Part shown: positions 29,448 to 42,097 of the stretch, one piece after another
Numbering within the stretch: the first letter of the stretch is position 1
Layout: each line of letters opens with the position of its first letter
Assembly (NCBI GenBank): GCA_014649155.1
Contig: BMSM01000009.1
Coordinates: 174,532-238,531, forward strand
DNA: 64,000 nucleotides
Direction of reading: 5' to 3'
From: Streptomyces griseoviridis
GTDB lineage: Bacteria; Actinomycetota; Actinomycetes; Streptomycetales; Streptomycetaceae
Made by a program: the position numbers and the translations under genes
The notes under the pieces: generated by a model
Told to the model about the DNA's origin: nothing
What the model saw: only the letters and a program-made list of their open reading frames with translations
Database searches by the model: none

Positions 29448-29510
29448 CTTCACGCTGGGCGTACGCGCCGGGGTCGTCCACGTCAGTCCAGTCCAGGAGA
29501 TTCCTCAACC

Positions 29511-30077
29511 GTGGCTTCCACGAACGACCTCAAGAACGGCATGGTGCTCAAGCTCGAAGGCGGCCAGCTCTGGTCCGTCGTCGAGTTCCAGCACGTCAAG
29601 CCCGGCAAGGGCCCCGCCTTCGTGCGCACCAAGCTCAAGAACGTGCTCTCCGGCAAGGTCGTCGACAAGACCTTCAACGCCGGTGTCAAGGTCGAGACGG
29701 CCACTGTCGACAAGCGCGACATGCAGTTCTCGTACATGGACGGCGAGTACTTCGTCTTCATGGACATGGAGACCTACGACCAGCTCCACGTCGACAGGAA
29801 GGCCGTCGGCGACGCCGCCAACTTCCTGATCGAGGGCTTCACCGCCACCGTCGCCCAGCACGAGGGCGAGGTGCTCTTCGTCGAGCTGCCCGCCGCCGTC
29901 GAGCTGGTCGTCCAGGAGACCGAGCCCGGCGTCCAGGGCGACCGCTCCACCGGCGGCACCAAGCCGGCGACGCTGGAGACCGGCCACCAGATCCAGGTCC
30001 CGCTCTTCATCACCACCGGCGAGAAGATCAAGGTCGACACCCGCACCAGCGACTACCTCGGCCGGGTGAACAGCTAA
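29511..30077 (+). CDS. efp: elongation factor P
   Basis: Relieves ribosome stalling at polyproline, which matters in a proteome as Pro-rich as this one. Protein of 188 aa with three OB-like domains. The loop that reaches the peptidyl-transferase centre reads VKPGKGPAFVRTKLKN with K33 at its tip, the position modified in B. subtilis and E. coli; no modification enzyme is seen in this window. GTG start with CCAGGAG upstream. nusB begins 2 nt after its stop. Confidence 0.96.
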   Translation: MASTNDLKNGMVLKLEGGQLWSVVEFQHVKPGKGPAFVRTKLKNVLSGKVVDKTFNAGVKVETATVDKRDMQFSYMDGEYFVFMDMETYDQLHVDRKAVGDAANFLIEGFTATVAQHEGEVLFVELPAAVELVVQETEPGVQGDRSTGGTKPATLETGHQIQVPLFITTGEKIKVDTRTSDYLGRVNS

Positions 30078-30079
30078 CC

Positions 30080-30508
30080 GTGGCTGCCCGCAACACGGCC
30101 CGCAAGCGCGCCTTCCAGATCCTCTTCGAAGGCGACCAGCGCGACACCGACGTCCTGACCGTCCTCGCCGACTGGGTGCGGCTCTCCCGCTCCGACACCC
30201 GGCAGCCGCCGGTGAGCGAGTACACGATGGAGCTGGTCGAGGGGTACGCGGAGCACGCCGCCCGGATCGACGAGCTGATCTCCCAGTACGCGGTCGGCTG
30301 GACGCTGGACCGCATGCCGGTCGTCGACCGCAACATCCTGCGTCTCGGCGCGTACGAGCTGATCTGGGTCGACGGGACGCCGGACGCGGTCGTGCTCGAC
30401 GAGGCGGTGCAGTTGGCGAAGGAGTTCTCGACGGACGAGTCGCCCTCGTTCGTCAACGGGCTGCTGGGCCGGCTGAAGGAGCTGAAGCCGTCGCTGCGGC
30501 GGGCTTGA
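30080..30508 (+). CDS. nusB: transcription antitermination factor NusB
   Basis: All-helical RNA-binding protein that works with NusE (S10) at boxA in rRNA antitermination. Protein of 142 aa with the ARKRAFQILFE start, WTLDRMPVVDRNILRLGAYEL core and FVNGLLGRL end. GTG start 2 nt after efp, so it is co-transcribed and probably coupled to efp. It converges on bldD across a strong terminator. Confidence 0.96.
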   Translation: MAARNTARKRAFQILFEGDQRDTDVLTVLADWVRLSRSDTRQPPVSEYTMELVEGYAEHAARIDELISQYAVGWTLDRMPVVDRNILRLGAYELIWVDGTPDAVVLDEAVQLAKEFSTDESPSFVNGLLGRLKELKPSLRRA

Positions 30509-30654
30509 GCGAGGGGCGCCGCGGGGGTTGCGGCATTCGGGTGATCCGCGCGTCGCCCGTGGCCGGTCGCGCCCACGCGGCGGAACCGCGTGCCGGCTCC
30601 GCCCCGCGCCTCTGAGGGCACCTCTGGCGCCCGGCCTCGGGAAGTGGCCGCACA

Positions 30655-30702
30655 TGCCGCCGGGGTGGCCGGAACCGACTGGTTCCGGCCACCCCGGCGG
30701 CA
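30655..30702. terminator. bidirectional terminator between nusB and bldD
   Basis: Perfect 22-bp stem with a GACT tetraloop (arms 30655-30676 and 30681-30702), the strongest hairpin in the window. On the plus strand it is followed by GTTTCT. It separates convergent nusB and bldD and probably serves both. Confidence 0.9.
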
Positions 30703-30726
30703 CGTTTCTGCTGGGACGGGTGGGGC

Positions 30727-31230
30727 TCAGGCGTCCTCGTGGGCCGCCACCGCGCGGCGGGCGTCCGCGTCCAGGACACCCCAGCTGATCAGCTGCTCGG
30801 TGAGGACCGAGGGCGACTGGTCGTAGATCACGGCGAGTGTGCGCAGGTCGTCCTGGCGGATCGAGAGCACCTTGCCGTTGTAGTCACCGCGCTGGGACTG
30901 GATCGTCGCCGCGTAGCGCTGGAGGGGGCCCGCCTTCTCGGCCGGCACGGTGGCCAGCCGCTCCAGGTCCAGGACCAGCTTCGGCGGCGGCTCGGCGGCG
31001 CCGCCGGGGGTGGTGCCCGGAAGCAGCTCCTGCACCGGAACGCCGTAGAAGTCCGCCAGCTCGGCGAGGCGCTGCACGGTCACGGCACGGTCACCGCGCT
31101 CGTACGAACCGACCACCACGGCCTTCCAGCGGCCCTGGGACTTCTCCTCGACACCGTGGAGGGATAGGCCCTGCTGGGTGCGGATGGCGCGGAGCTTGGC
31201 CCCGAGCTGTTTGGCGTATTCGCTGGACAT
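30727..31230 (-). CDS. bldD: developmental master regulator BldD
   Basis: Represses sporulation genes during vegetative growth when bound to tetrameric c-di-GMP. Protein of 167 aa. The N-terminal XRE helix-turn-helix (about 10-70, LGAKLRAIRTQQGLSLHGVEEKS...GSYERGDR) is followed by a short linker and the C-terminal dimer/ligand domain. The c-di-GMP motif RxD-x8-RxxD is intact: R114, D116, R125, D128. ATG start with GGGGAG upstream. An operator-like inverted repeat lies 56 bp upstream, consistent with the known autoregulation of bldD. Confidence 0.97.
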   Translation of the reverse strand: MSSEYAKQLGAKLRAIRTQQGLSLHGVEEKSQGRWKAVVVGSYERGDRAVTVQRLAELADFYGVPVQELLPGTTPGGAAEPPPKLVLDLERLATVPAEKAGPLQRYAATIQSQRGDYNGKVLSIRQDDLRTLAVIYDQSPSVLTEQLISWGVLDADARRAVAAHEDA

Positions 31231-31285
31231 ATGGCTCCCCGGACACTGTGTCGACGCGACGGGCTCGGTTTCCTGCCGCGCGGCT

Positions 31286-31306
31286 GGTAACTCACTGTGA
31301 GGTTAC
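31286..31306 (-). promoter_or_regulatory. candidate BldD operator upstream of bldD
   Basis: Inverted repeat GTAACTCAC-T-GTGAGGTTAC (one extra base in the right arm) containing the TCAC/GTGA half-sites expected of BldD boxes. It lies 56-76 bp upstream of the bldD ATG. A further GTTAC half-site follows at 31312. Autorepression is known for bldD; this site is assigned by pattern. Confidence 0.65.
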
Positions 31307-31485
31307 GCAGCGTTACTCTCCCGCGTCAAGCCGAACGGTCCGCACCGACGCTTCCGGGGTCCGTGACGACGCGTTGGGCCGAAGGGGTGACGGGAGCCCT
31401 CCGAAGGGGTGAGGGGGGCGCGGTCGGGGTGGTGTCCGGCACCTGCTACCGTGGATGGCGCAATTCCGACGTCCTTTAAGGTCCG

Positions 31486-31510
31486 TCCCGTGAGGCGGAG
31501 AAGGAGGTCC
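31486..31510 (+). promoter_or_regulatory. PyrR-binding-loop-like leader overlapping the pyrR ribosome binding site
   Basis: The RNA reads TCCCGTGAGGCGGAG followed by AAGGAGGTCC. This fits the PyrR binding loop (UCC-n-G-n-GAGG...AAGG) and places the AAGGAGG Shine-Dalgarno (31501-31507) in its 3' side. Mycobacterial pyr operons are known to use PyrR for translational repression in this way. No Bacillus-type attenuator terminator is seen upstream. Confidence 0.65.
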
Positions 31511-31517
31511 GTTTCTT

Positions 31518-32090
31518 ATGGACACGCAGGACACCCAGCCCGGTTCACCCGACGCGCGGCCCGTACTCGAAGGGCCCGACATCGCGCGGGTGCTGACCCG
31601 TATCGCCCACGAGATCGTCGAGCGCGCCAAGGGCGCCGACGACGTGGTGCTCCTCGGCATCCCGACCCGGGGCGTCTTCCTCGCCCGCAGACTCGCCGCC
31701 AAGCTCGAGCAGATCACCGAGCGCAAGGTGCCGTGCGGCTCGCTCGACATCACCATGTACCGCGACGACCTGCGCATGCACCCGCCGCGCGCGCTGGCCC
31801 GCACCGAGATCCCCGGTGACGGCATCGACGGCCGCCTCGTCGTCCTCGTCGACGACGTGCTCTTCTCCGGCCGCACCATCCGCGCCGCCCTCGACGCGCT
31901 GAACGACATCGGGCGCCCGCGCGCGGTCCAGCTCGCCGTCCTCGTCGACCGCGGCCACCGCGAACTGCCCATCCGCGCGGACTACGTCGGCAAGAACCTC
32001 CCCACGTCGCTGCGGGAGACGGTCAAGGTCCAGCTCGCCGAGGAGGACGGTCGCGACACCGTGCTGCTCGGCGCCAAGGCCGACCAGTAG
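31518..32090 (+). CDS. pyrR: bifunctional pyr operon regulator / uracil phosphoribosyltransferase PyrR
   Basis: Binds pyr leader RNA when UMP is high, and can also make UMP from uracil and PRPP. Protein of 190 aa; the PRPP loop VVLVDDVLFSGRT lies at about residues 109-121, and the C-terminal RADYVGKNLPTS is typical. ATG start 10 nt after AAGGAGG. First gene of the pyr operon; pyrB starts 88 bp downstream. The binding-loop match over its own ribosome binding site suggests feedback on the operon's first cistron. Confidence 0.95.
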   Translation: MDTQDTQPGSPDARPVLEGPDIARVLTRIAHEIVERAKGADDVVLLGIPTRGVFLARRLAAKLEQITERKVPCGSLDITMYRDDLRMHPPRALARTEIPGDGIDGRLVVLVDDVLFSGRTIRAALDALNDIGRPRAVQLAVLVDRGHRELPIRADYVGKNLPTSLRETVKVQLAEEDGRDTVLLGAKADQ

Positions 32091-32178
32091 CACCTCGGCA
32101 CACCCCGGCCGCTCCGGCGCGCCCACGTCTGCGCCGACGTGCCCGAATCCTCCCGAACTGCCTTACGGAGCCTGACAG

Positions 32179-33150
32179 ATGCAGCGTCATCTCATCTCGG
32201 CCGCCGACCTCACCCGCGACGACGCCGTCCTGATCCTCGACACCGCCGAGGAGATGGCCCGGGTCGCCGACCGGCCGATCAAGAAACTGCCCACCCTGCG
32301 CGGCCGTACCGTCGTCAACCTCTTCTTCGAGGACTCGACCCGGACCCGGATCTCCTTCGAGGCCGCGGAGAAGCGCCTGTCCGCGGACGTCATCAACTTC
32401 ACCGCCAAGGGATCGAGCGTCTCCAAGGGCGAGTCCCTGAAGGACACCGCCCAGACGCTGGAGGCCATGGGCGTCGACGCCGTCGTCATCCGGCACGGCG
32501 CCTCCGGAGCCCCGTACCGGCTGGCCACCTCCGGCTGGATCGACGCCCATGTGATTAACGCCGGCGACGGCACCCACCAGCACCCCACCCAGGCCCTGCT
32601 CGACGCGTTCACCATGCGCCGCCGCCTGGTCGGCCGGGACAGCGGCATCGGCAAGGACCTCGACGGGCGGCGCATCACCCTCGTCGGCGACGTCCTGCAC
32701 AGCCGGGTCGCCCGCTCCAACGTCGACCTGCTGCACACCCTCGGCGCCCACGTCACCCTGGTCGCCCCGCCCACCCTGCTGCCGGTCGGCGTCGAGACCT
32801 GGCCCTGCGAGGTCTCCTACGACCTCGACTCCACCCTCCCCAAGTCCGACGCGGTGATGATGCTGCGCGTGCAGCGCGAGCGGATGAACGCCGCCTTCTT
32901 CCCCACCGAGCGCGAGTACTCCCGCCGCTACGGCCTCGACGGCGACCGCATGGCGAAGATGCCCGAGCACGCCATCGTGATGCACCCCGGCCCGATGGTC
33001 CGCGGCATGGAGATCACCGCCGAGGTCGCCGACTCCGACCGCTGCACCGTCGTCGAGCAGGTCACCAACGGCGTCTCCATCCGCATGGCCGTGCTCTACC
33101 TGCTGCTCGGCGGCAACGAACCCGCCCAGACCCGCACTGAGGAGAAGTAA
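32179..33150 (+). CDS. pyrB: aspartate carbamoyltransferase catalytic subunit
   Basis: Condenses carbamoyl phosphate with aspartate, the committed step of UMP synthesis. Protein of 323 aa. Carbamoyl-phosphate motif EDSTRTRISFE (about 51-61), GDGTHQHPTQALLD and the substrate-binding VLHSRVARSN region are present, and MLRVQRERM is the aspartate-site segment. GGAG lies 8 nt before the ATG. No pyrI regulatory subunit is nearby. The organisation with pyrC directly after is as in other actinobacteria. Confidence 0.96.
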   Translation: MQRHLISAADLTRDDAVLILDTAEEMARVADRPIKKLPTLRGRTVVNLFFEDSTRTRISFEAAEKRLSADVINFTAKGSSVSKGESLKDTAQTLEAMGVDAVVIRHGASGAPYRLATSGWIDAHVINAGDGTHQHPTQALLDAFTMRRRLVGRDSGIGKDLDGRRITLVGDVLHSRVARSNVDLLHTLGAHVTLVAPPTLLPVGVETWPCEVSYDLDSTLPKSDAVMMLRVQRERMNAAFFPTEREYSRRYGLDGDRMAKMPEHAIVMHPGPMVRGMEITAEVADSDRCTVVEQVTNGVSIRMAVLYLLLGGNEPAQTRTEEK

Positions 33151-33155
33151 GACCC

Positions 33156-34442
33156 ATGAGCAAGATCCTGATCCGTGGTGCGAAGGTGCTCGGCGGGGAG
33201 CCGCAGGACGTCCTGATCGACGGCGAGACGATCGAGGCGGTGGGGACCGGGCTGAGCGCCGAGGGCGCGGAGGTCGTCGAGGCCGGCGGCAAGGTGCTCC
33301 TGCCGGGCCTGGTCGACCTCCACACCCACCTGCGCGAGCCCGGCCGCGAGGACTCCGAGACCGTCCTGACCGGCACCCGCGCGGCAGCGTCCGGCGGTTA
33401 CACCACCGTGTTCGCCATGGCCAACACCTTCCCGGTCGCCGACACGGCGGGCGTGGTCGAGCAGGTCTGGCGGCTCGGCAAGGAGTCCGGCTACTGCGAC
33501 GTACGGCCCATCGGCGCCGTCACCGTCGGCCTGGAGGGCGCCAAGCTCGCCGAACTGGGCGCCATGCACGAGTCCGCCGCCGGTGTCACCGTCTTCTCCG
33601 ACGACGGCAAGTGCGTCCACGACGCCGTGATCATGCGGCGCGCCCTGGAGTACGTGAAGGCGTTCGACGGGGTCGTCGCCCAGCACGCCCAGGAGCCCCG
33701 GCTGACCGAGGGCGCCCAGATGAACGAGGGCGTCGTCTCCGCCGAGCTGGGCCTCGGCGGCTGGCCTGCGGTGGCCGAGGAGTCGGTCATCGCCCGCGAC
33801 GTCCTGCTCGCCGAGCACGTCGGCTCCCGCGTGCACATCTGCCACCTGTCGACCGCCGGGTCCGTGGAGATCGTCCGCTGGGCCAAGTCCCGCGGCATCC
33901 GGGTCACCGCCGAGGTCACCCCGCACCACCTGCTCCTCACCGACGAGCTGGTCCGGTCCTACAACCCCGTCTACAAGGTCAACCCGCCGCTGCGCACCGA
34001 GCGTGACGTGCACGCGCTGCGCGAGGCGCTCGCCGACGGCACGATCGACATCGTCGCCACCGACCACGCCCCGCACCCGCACGAGGACAAGGACTGCGAG
34101 TGGGCCGCCGCCGCCATGGGGATGGTCGGCCTGGAGACCGCGTTGTCAGTGGTCCAGGAGACCATGGTGGACACGGGTCTGCTGGACTGGGCCGGCGTCG
34201 CCGACCGGATGTCCGTCAAGCCCGCGCAGATCGGACAGGCAGCCGGCCAGGGCCGTCCCGTCTCGGCAGGTGAGCCCGCCAACCTCACCCTCGTCGACAC
34301 GGAATACCGTGGCCGGGTGGACCCCGCGGGCTTCGCCTCGCGCAGCCGCAACACCCCCTACGAGGGGCGCGAGCTGCCGGGCCGTGTGACACACACGTGG
34401 CTGCGGGGCAAGGCGACGCTCGTCGACGGGAAGCTCACGTGA
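33156..34442 (+). CDS. pyrC: dihydroorotase
   Basis: Cyclises carbamoyl-aspartate to dihydroorotate. Class I type, 428 aa. Metal-binding HTH in LVDLHTHLREPG (H56, H58), the metal-site histidines in ICHLSTA and TPHH, and the ATDHAPH motif near residues 300-306 are all present. Five bases after pyrB; the stop overlaps the next start (GTGA). The coding sequence contains a chance TTGTCAGTG, which is discussed under rejected items. Confidence 0.96.
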   Translation: MSKILIRGAKVLGGEPQDVLIDGETIEAVGTGLSAEGAEVVEAGGKVLLPGLVDLHTHLREPGREDSETVLTGTRAAASGGYTTVFAMANTFPVADTAGVVEQVWRLGKESGYCDVRPIGAVTVGLEGAKLAELGAMHESAAGVTVFSDDGKCVHDAVIMRRALEYVKAFDGVVAQHAQEPRLTEGAQMNEGVVSAELGLGGWPAVAEESVIARDVLLAEHVGSRVHICHLSTAGSVEIVRWAKSRGIRVTAEVTPHHLLLTDELVRSYNPVYKVNPPLRTERDVHALREALADGTIDIVATDHAPHPHEDKDCEWAAAAMGMVGLETALSVVQETMVDTGLLDWAGVADRMSVKPAQIGQAAGQGRPVSAGEPANLTLVDTEYRGRVDPAGFASRSRNTPYEGRELPGRVTHTWLRGKATLVDGKLT

Positions 34443-35005
34443 CACCTGTAATCCTGCTGGCCGCCGAGAAGGAATCGGCGCAAGTGACCGACTGGGCCGC
34501 CCGCATCGGCTGGGTGGTCGGCCTGGGCCTGTTCGTGGCGCTCGTCTACTGGCTGATGCGCGAGGGCTGGAAGTGGCGCGGCACCCTCCAGGGCGACCTG
34601 CCGGAGCTGCCCACCGCGCCGGAGGCCCCCGGACCGGCGAGACTGACGATGAGCGGCCGCTACCACGGCTCCACCACCGCCGGCCAGTGGCTGGACCGCA
34701 TCGTCGCCCGGGGCCTGGGCGCCCGCAGCCGGGCCGAGCTGGCCCTGACCGACGCGGGAGTGGACGTCGTACGCCCCGGCGCGACCGACTTCTTCGTCCC
34801 CGCCGCGGCGCTGCGCGAGGCCCGGCTCGACAAGGGCATCGCGGGCAAGGTGCTCACCGAGGGCGGCCTGCTCGTCCTGACCTGGGAGCACGGCGGGAAG
34901 CTGATCGACTCCGGCTTCCGCTCCGACCGGGCGGCCGAGCACACCGAATGGGTCCAGACCCTGACCGACATGATCCACAAGAGGGAAACGGAAGGCGCAC
35001 GATGA
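34439..35005 (+). CDS. membrane-anchored PH-like domain protein of the pyr operon
   Basis: Protein of 188 aa starting at GTG 34439, overlapping pyrC by 4 nt and overlapping carA by 4 nt (ATGA). An N-terminal membrane segment (about residues 16-39, VGWVVGLGLF-type written here as IGWVVGLGLFVALVYWLM) is followed by a basic-Trp stretch and a beta-rich domain with YHGSTTAGQWLDRIVARGLG and TWEHGGKLIDSGF. Mycobacteria have a similar unnamed membrane gene at the same place (Rv1382 as I recall). No enzymatic motif is visible. The role in pyrimidine synthesis is unknown. Confidence 0.85.
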   Translation: MTPVILLAAEKESAQVTDWAARIGWVVGLGLFVALVYWLMREGWKWRGTLQGDLPELPTAPEAPGPARLTMSGRYHGSTTAGQWLDRIVARGLGARSRAELALTDAGVDVVRPGATDFFVPAAALREARLDKGIAGKVLTEGGLLVLTWEHGGKLIDSGFRSDRAAEHTEWVQTLTDMIHKRETEGAR

Positions 35006-36136
35006 CCACCTCCACCAGGGGAGCTGCCAGGACTCCCGCCGTACTCGTCCTGGAGGACGGCCGGGTCTTCCGCGGCCGTGCCTACGGGGCCGTGGGGGAG
35101 ACCTTCGGCGAGGCCGTCTTCTCCACCGGCATGACCGGCTACCAGGAGACCCTCACCGACCCGTCCTACGCCCGGCAGATCGTCGTGGCGACCGCCCCCC
35201 AGATCGGCAACACCGGCTGGAACGACGAGGACGACGAGTCCCGGCGCATCTGGGTCTCCGGCTACGTCGTGCGCGACCCCGCGCGCGTGCCGTCCAACTG
35301 GCGCTCCCGGCGCTCCCTGGACGACGAGCTGACCCGCCAGGGCGTCGTCGGCATAGCCGGCATCGACACCCGCGCCCTCACCCGCCACCTGCGCGAGCGC
35401 GGCTCCATGCGGGCCGGCGTCTTCTCCGGCGACGCCCTCGCCGACGACGCCGCGCTCCTCGCCCGCGTGCTGGAGCAGCCGCACATGAAGGGCGCGAGCC
35501 TCTTCGAGGAGGTCGCCACCCAGGAGGCGTACGTCGTCCCCGCGATCGGTGACAAGAAGTTCACCGTCGCCGCCGTCGACCTCGGCATCAAGGGCATGAC
35601 CCCGCACCGCATGGCCGAGCGCGGCATCGAGGTGCACGTCCTGCCCGCCACCGCCACCGTCGAGGACGTCTACGCGGTCCGGCCGGACGGCGTGTTCTTC
35701 TCCAACGGCCCCGGCGACCCCGCCACCGCCGACCACCCCGTCGCCCTGATGCGGGGCGTCCTGGAGCGCGGCACCCCGCTGTTCGGCATCTGCTTCGGCA
35801 ACCAGATCCTCGGCCGCGCCCTCGGCTTCGGCACCTTCAAGCTGAAGTACGGCCACCGCGGCATCAACCAGCCGGTGCAGGACCGTACGACCGGCAAGGT
35901 CGAGGTCACCGCGCACAACCACGGATTCGCCGTCGACGCCCCGCTCGACCGGGTCTCCGACACCCCCTACGGCCGCGCCGAGGTCTCCCACGTCTGCCTC
36001 AACGACAACGTGGTGGAGGGGCTCCAGCTCCTCGACCGGCCGGCCTTCAGCGTCCAGTACCACCCCGAAGCGGCAGCGGGCCCCCACGACGCCGCCTACC
36101 TGTTCGACCGCTTCGTTTCCCTGATGGAGGGCCAGC

Positions 36137-36144
<8 letters not shown>
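35002..36144 (+). CDS. carA: carbamoyl-phosphate synthase small subunit
   Basis: Glutamine amidotransferase subunit feeding ammonia to CarB for arginine and pyrimidine synthesis. Start ATG 35002, 380 aa. The N-terminal domain with FGEAVFSTGMTGYQETLTDPSY is followed by the class I amidotransferase: NGPGDP oxyanion region, nucleophile C264 in FGICFGNQILG, and the His/Glu pair in SVQYHPEA. It overlaps both neighbours (4 nt before, 8 nt after), so the dosage of CarA and CarB is likely coupled. Confidence 0.96.
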
Positions 36145-39445
<3,301 letters not shown>

Positions 39446-39452
39446 CAGCCCC

Positions 39453-39482
39453 GAGGGGGACACCGGAAACGGTGTCCCCCTC
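39453..39482 (+). terminator. GAAA-tetraloop hairpin between carB and pyrD
   Basis: Perfect 13-bp stem GAGGGGGACACCG and its complement with a GAAA loop, starting 8 bp after the carB stop and ending 26 bp before the pyrD start. It may attenuate or process the transcript so that pyrD and pyrF are expressed below the upstream genes. Confidence 0.7.
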
Positions 39483-39508
39483 TTCATGAGGCTCACCCCG
39501 AGGACACC

Positions 39509-40611
<1,103 letters not shown>

Positions 40612-40615
<4 letters not shown>

Positions 40616-41451
40616 CCGAGCCGTTCGGTACGCGTCTGCGCCGCGCCATGGACGAGCGCGGCCCGCTCTGCGTGGGCGTCGACCCGCACGCCTCCCTGCT
40701 CGCCGAGTGGGGCCTGGACGACGACGTCGCCGGCCTGGAGCGGTTCAGCCGCACGGTGGTCGAGGCGGTGGCCGACCGGGTCGCCGTCCTCAAGCCGCAG
40801 AGCGCCTTCTTCGAGCGGTTCGGCTCGCGCGGCGTCGCGGTCCTGGAGAAGTCGGTCGCCGAGGCCAGGGCGGCCGGCGCGCTGGTCGTCATGGACGCCA
40901 AGCGCGGCGACATCGGCTCCACCATGGCCGCCTACGCCGAGTCCTTCCTGCACCGGGACGCCCCGCTGTTCTCGGACGCGCTGACGGTCTCGCCGTACCT
41001 GGGCTACGGGTCGCTGAAGCCGGCCGTCGACATGGCGCGGGAGCACGGCGCGGGCCTGTTCGTGCTGGCGCTCACCTCGAACCCGGAGGGCGCCGAGGTC
41101 CAGCACGCCGTCCGCGGCGACGGACGGGGCGTCGGCGCGACGATGCTCGCCCACCTCGCGGCCGAGAACGCGGGGGAGGAGCCCCTCGGCTCCTTCGGCG
41201 CGGTGGTCGGCGCCACGCTCGGCGACCTCTCCTCGTACGACCTGGAGATCGGCGGCCCGCTGCTGGCCCCCGGCATCGGCGCCCAGGGCGCCACCCCCGC
41301 CGACCTGCCCGGTGTCTTCGGCAGGGCCGTGCGCAACGTGGTGCCGAACGTCAGCCGGGGCGTCCTGCGGCACGGTCCCGACGCCGGCGCGCTGCGCGCG
41401 AGCGCGGAACGGTTCGCCGAGGAGATCCGGGCCGCGGTCGCCGCGGTGTGA
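40612..41451 (+). CDS. pyrF: orotidine 5'-phosphate decarboxylase (type 2)
   Basis: Final step to UMP. Protein of 279 aa of the longer type 2 family common in actinobacteria. Active-site VMDAKRGDIGSTM contains the Lys/Asp pair. The start segment LCVGVDPHASLLAEWGL and LAPGIGAQGATPADL near the phosphate-binding end are typical. The ATG overlaps pyrD (ATGA). Last gene of the pyr operon; no obvious terminator follows. Confidence 0.95.
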
Positions 41452-41736
41452 CTCTCGCCGCATTCCTCGTGGTCGCCGGGGGGTGCCGACGGGCGGGGTC
41501 CGGGAGGGCCGGAGCCTGGATACATCCTCAAATCCGAGGCAGTATGTCTTAAATGTCCGGTCCTACCAAGGCTGACCAGGACTTTTCCGCTGTTCTCGCT
41601 GACTCTGGCGGCCTTGACCGCTAGTCTCCGTCGAGAGAACGCGAGCAAGCGTGTTGCTCGTACCTCCCCAGGTGTGGGGCGACTAGGTTCCTCACCGGTC
41701 CGTATCCGACAGTTCGACATCCGAGGTGACGTAGGC
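41452..41736 (+). promoter_or_regulatory. promoter and leader region of sIHF
   Basis: A 285-bp gap of lower GC than its surroundings. A TAGTCT hexamer at 41622-41627 could be a -10 element, giving a leader of about 100 nt. The upstream part contains AT-richer sequence (CAGTATGTCTTAAATG near 41540). No terminator for pyrF was found in it. Only the general role as promoter region is supported. Confidence 0.35.
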
Positions 41737-42060
41737 GTGGCTCTTCCGCCCCTTACCCCTGAACAGCGCGCAGCCGCGCTCGAAAAGGCCGCCGCGGCTC
41801 GCCGGGAGCGGGCCGAGGTCAAGAATCGACTCAAGCACTCCGGCGCCTCCCTGCACGAGGTCATCAAGCAGGGCCAGGAGAACGACGTCATCGGCAAGAT
41901 GAAGGTCTCCGCCCTGCTGGAGTCCCTGCCGGGCGTGGGCAAGGTCCGCGCCAAGCAGATCATGGAGCGGCTCGGCATCTCCGAGAGCCGCCGGGTGCGC
42001 GGCCTCGGCTCCAACCAGATCGCCTCCCTGGAGCGCGAGTTCGGCAGCACCGGCAGCTGA
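41737..42060 (+). CDS. sihf: integration host factor sIHF (actinobacterial nucleoid protein)
   Basis: Small basic nucleoid-associated protein that binds DNA non-specifically and influences chromosome compaction, sporulation and secondary metabolism in Streptomyces. GTG 41737 gives 107 aa, the expected size, with GAGGTGA 7 nt upstream; a longer in-frame reading from 41614 is not credible. A long N-terminal helix (LTPEQRAAALEKAAAARRERAEVKNRLK) is followed by the helical DNA-binding core with LPGVGKVRAKQIMERLGI. It is followed by gmk, as in other actinobacteria. Confidence 0.95.
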   Translation: MALPPLTPEQRAAALEKAAAARRERAEVKNRLKHSGASLHEVIKQGQENDVIGKMKVSALLESLPGVGKVRAKQIMERLGISESRRVRGLGSNQIASLEREFGSTGS

Positions 42061-42097
42061 GTCCGGACCACCCCGGTATTGCTGGAATAATCACGGC

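Noticed and set aside
34145..34170. TTGTCAGTG inside pyrC resembling the RecA-NDp motif
   Set aside because: It encodes conserved dihydroorotase residues and the required -10 position after 8 nt reads GACCAT, not TAnnnT.
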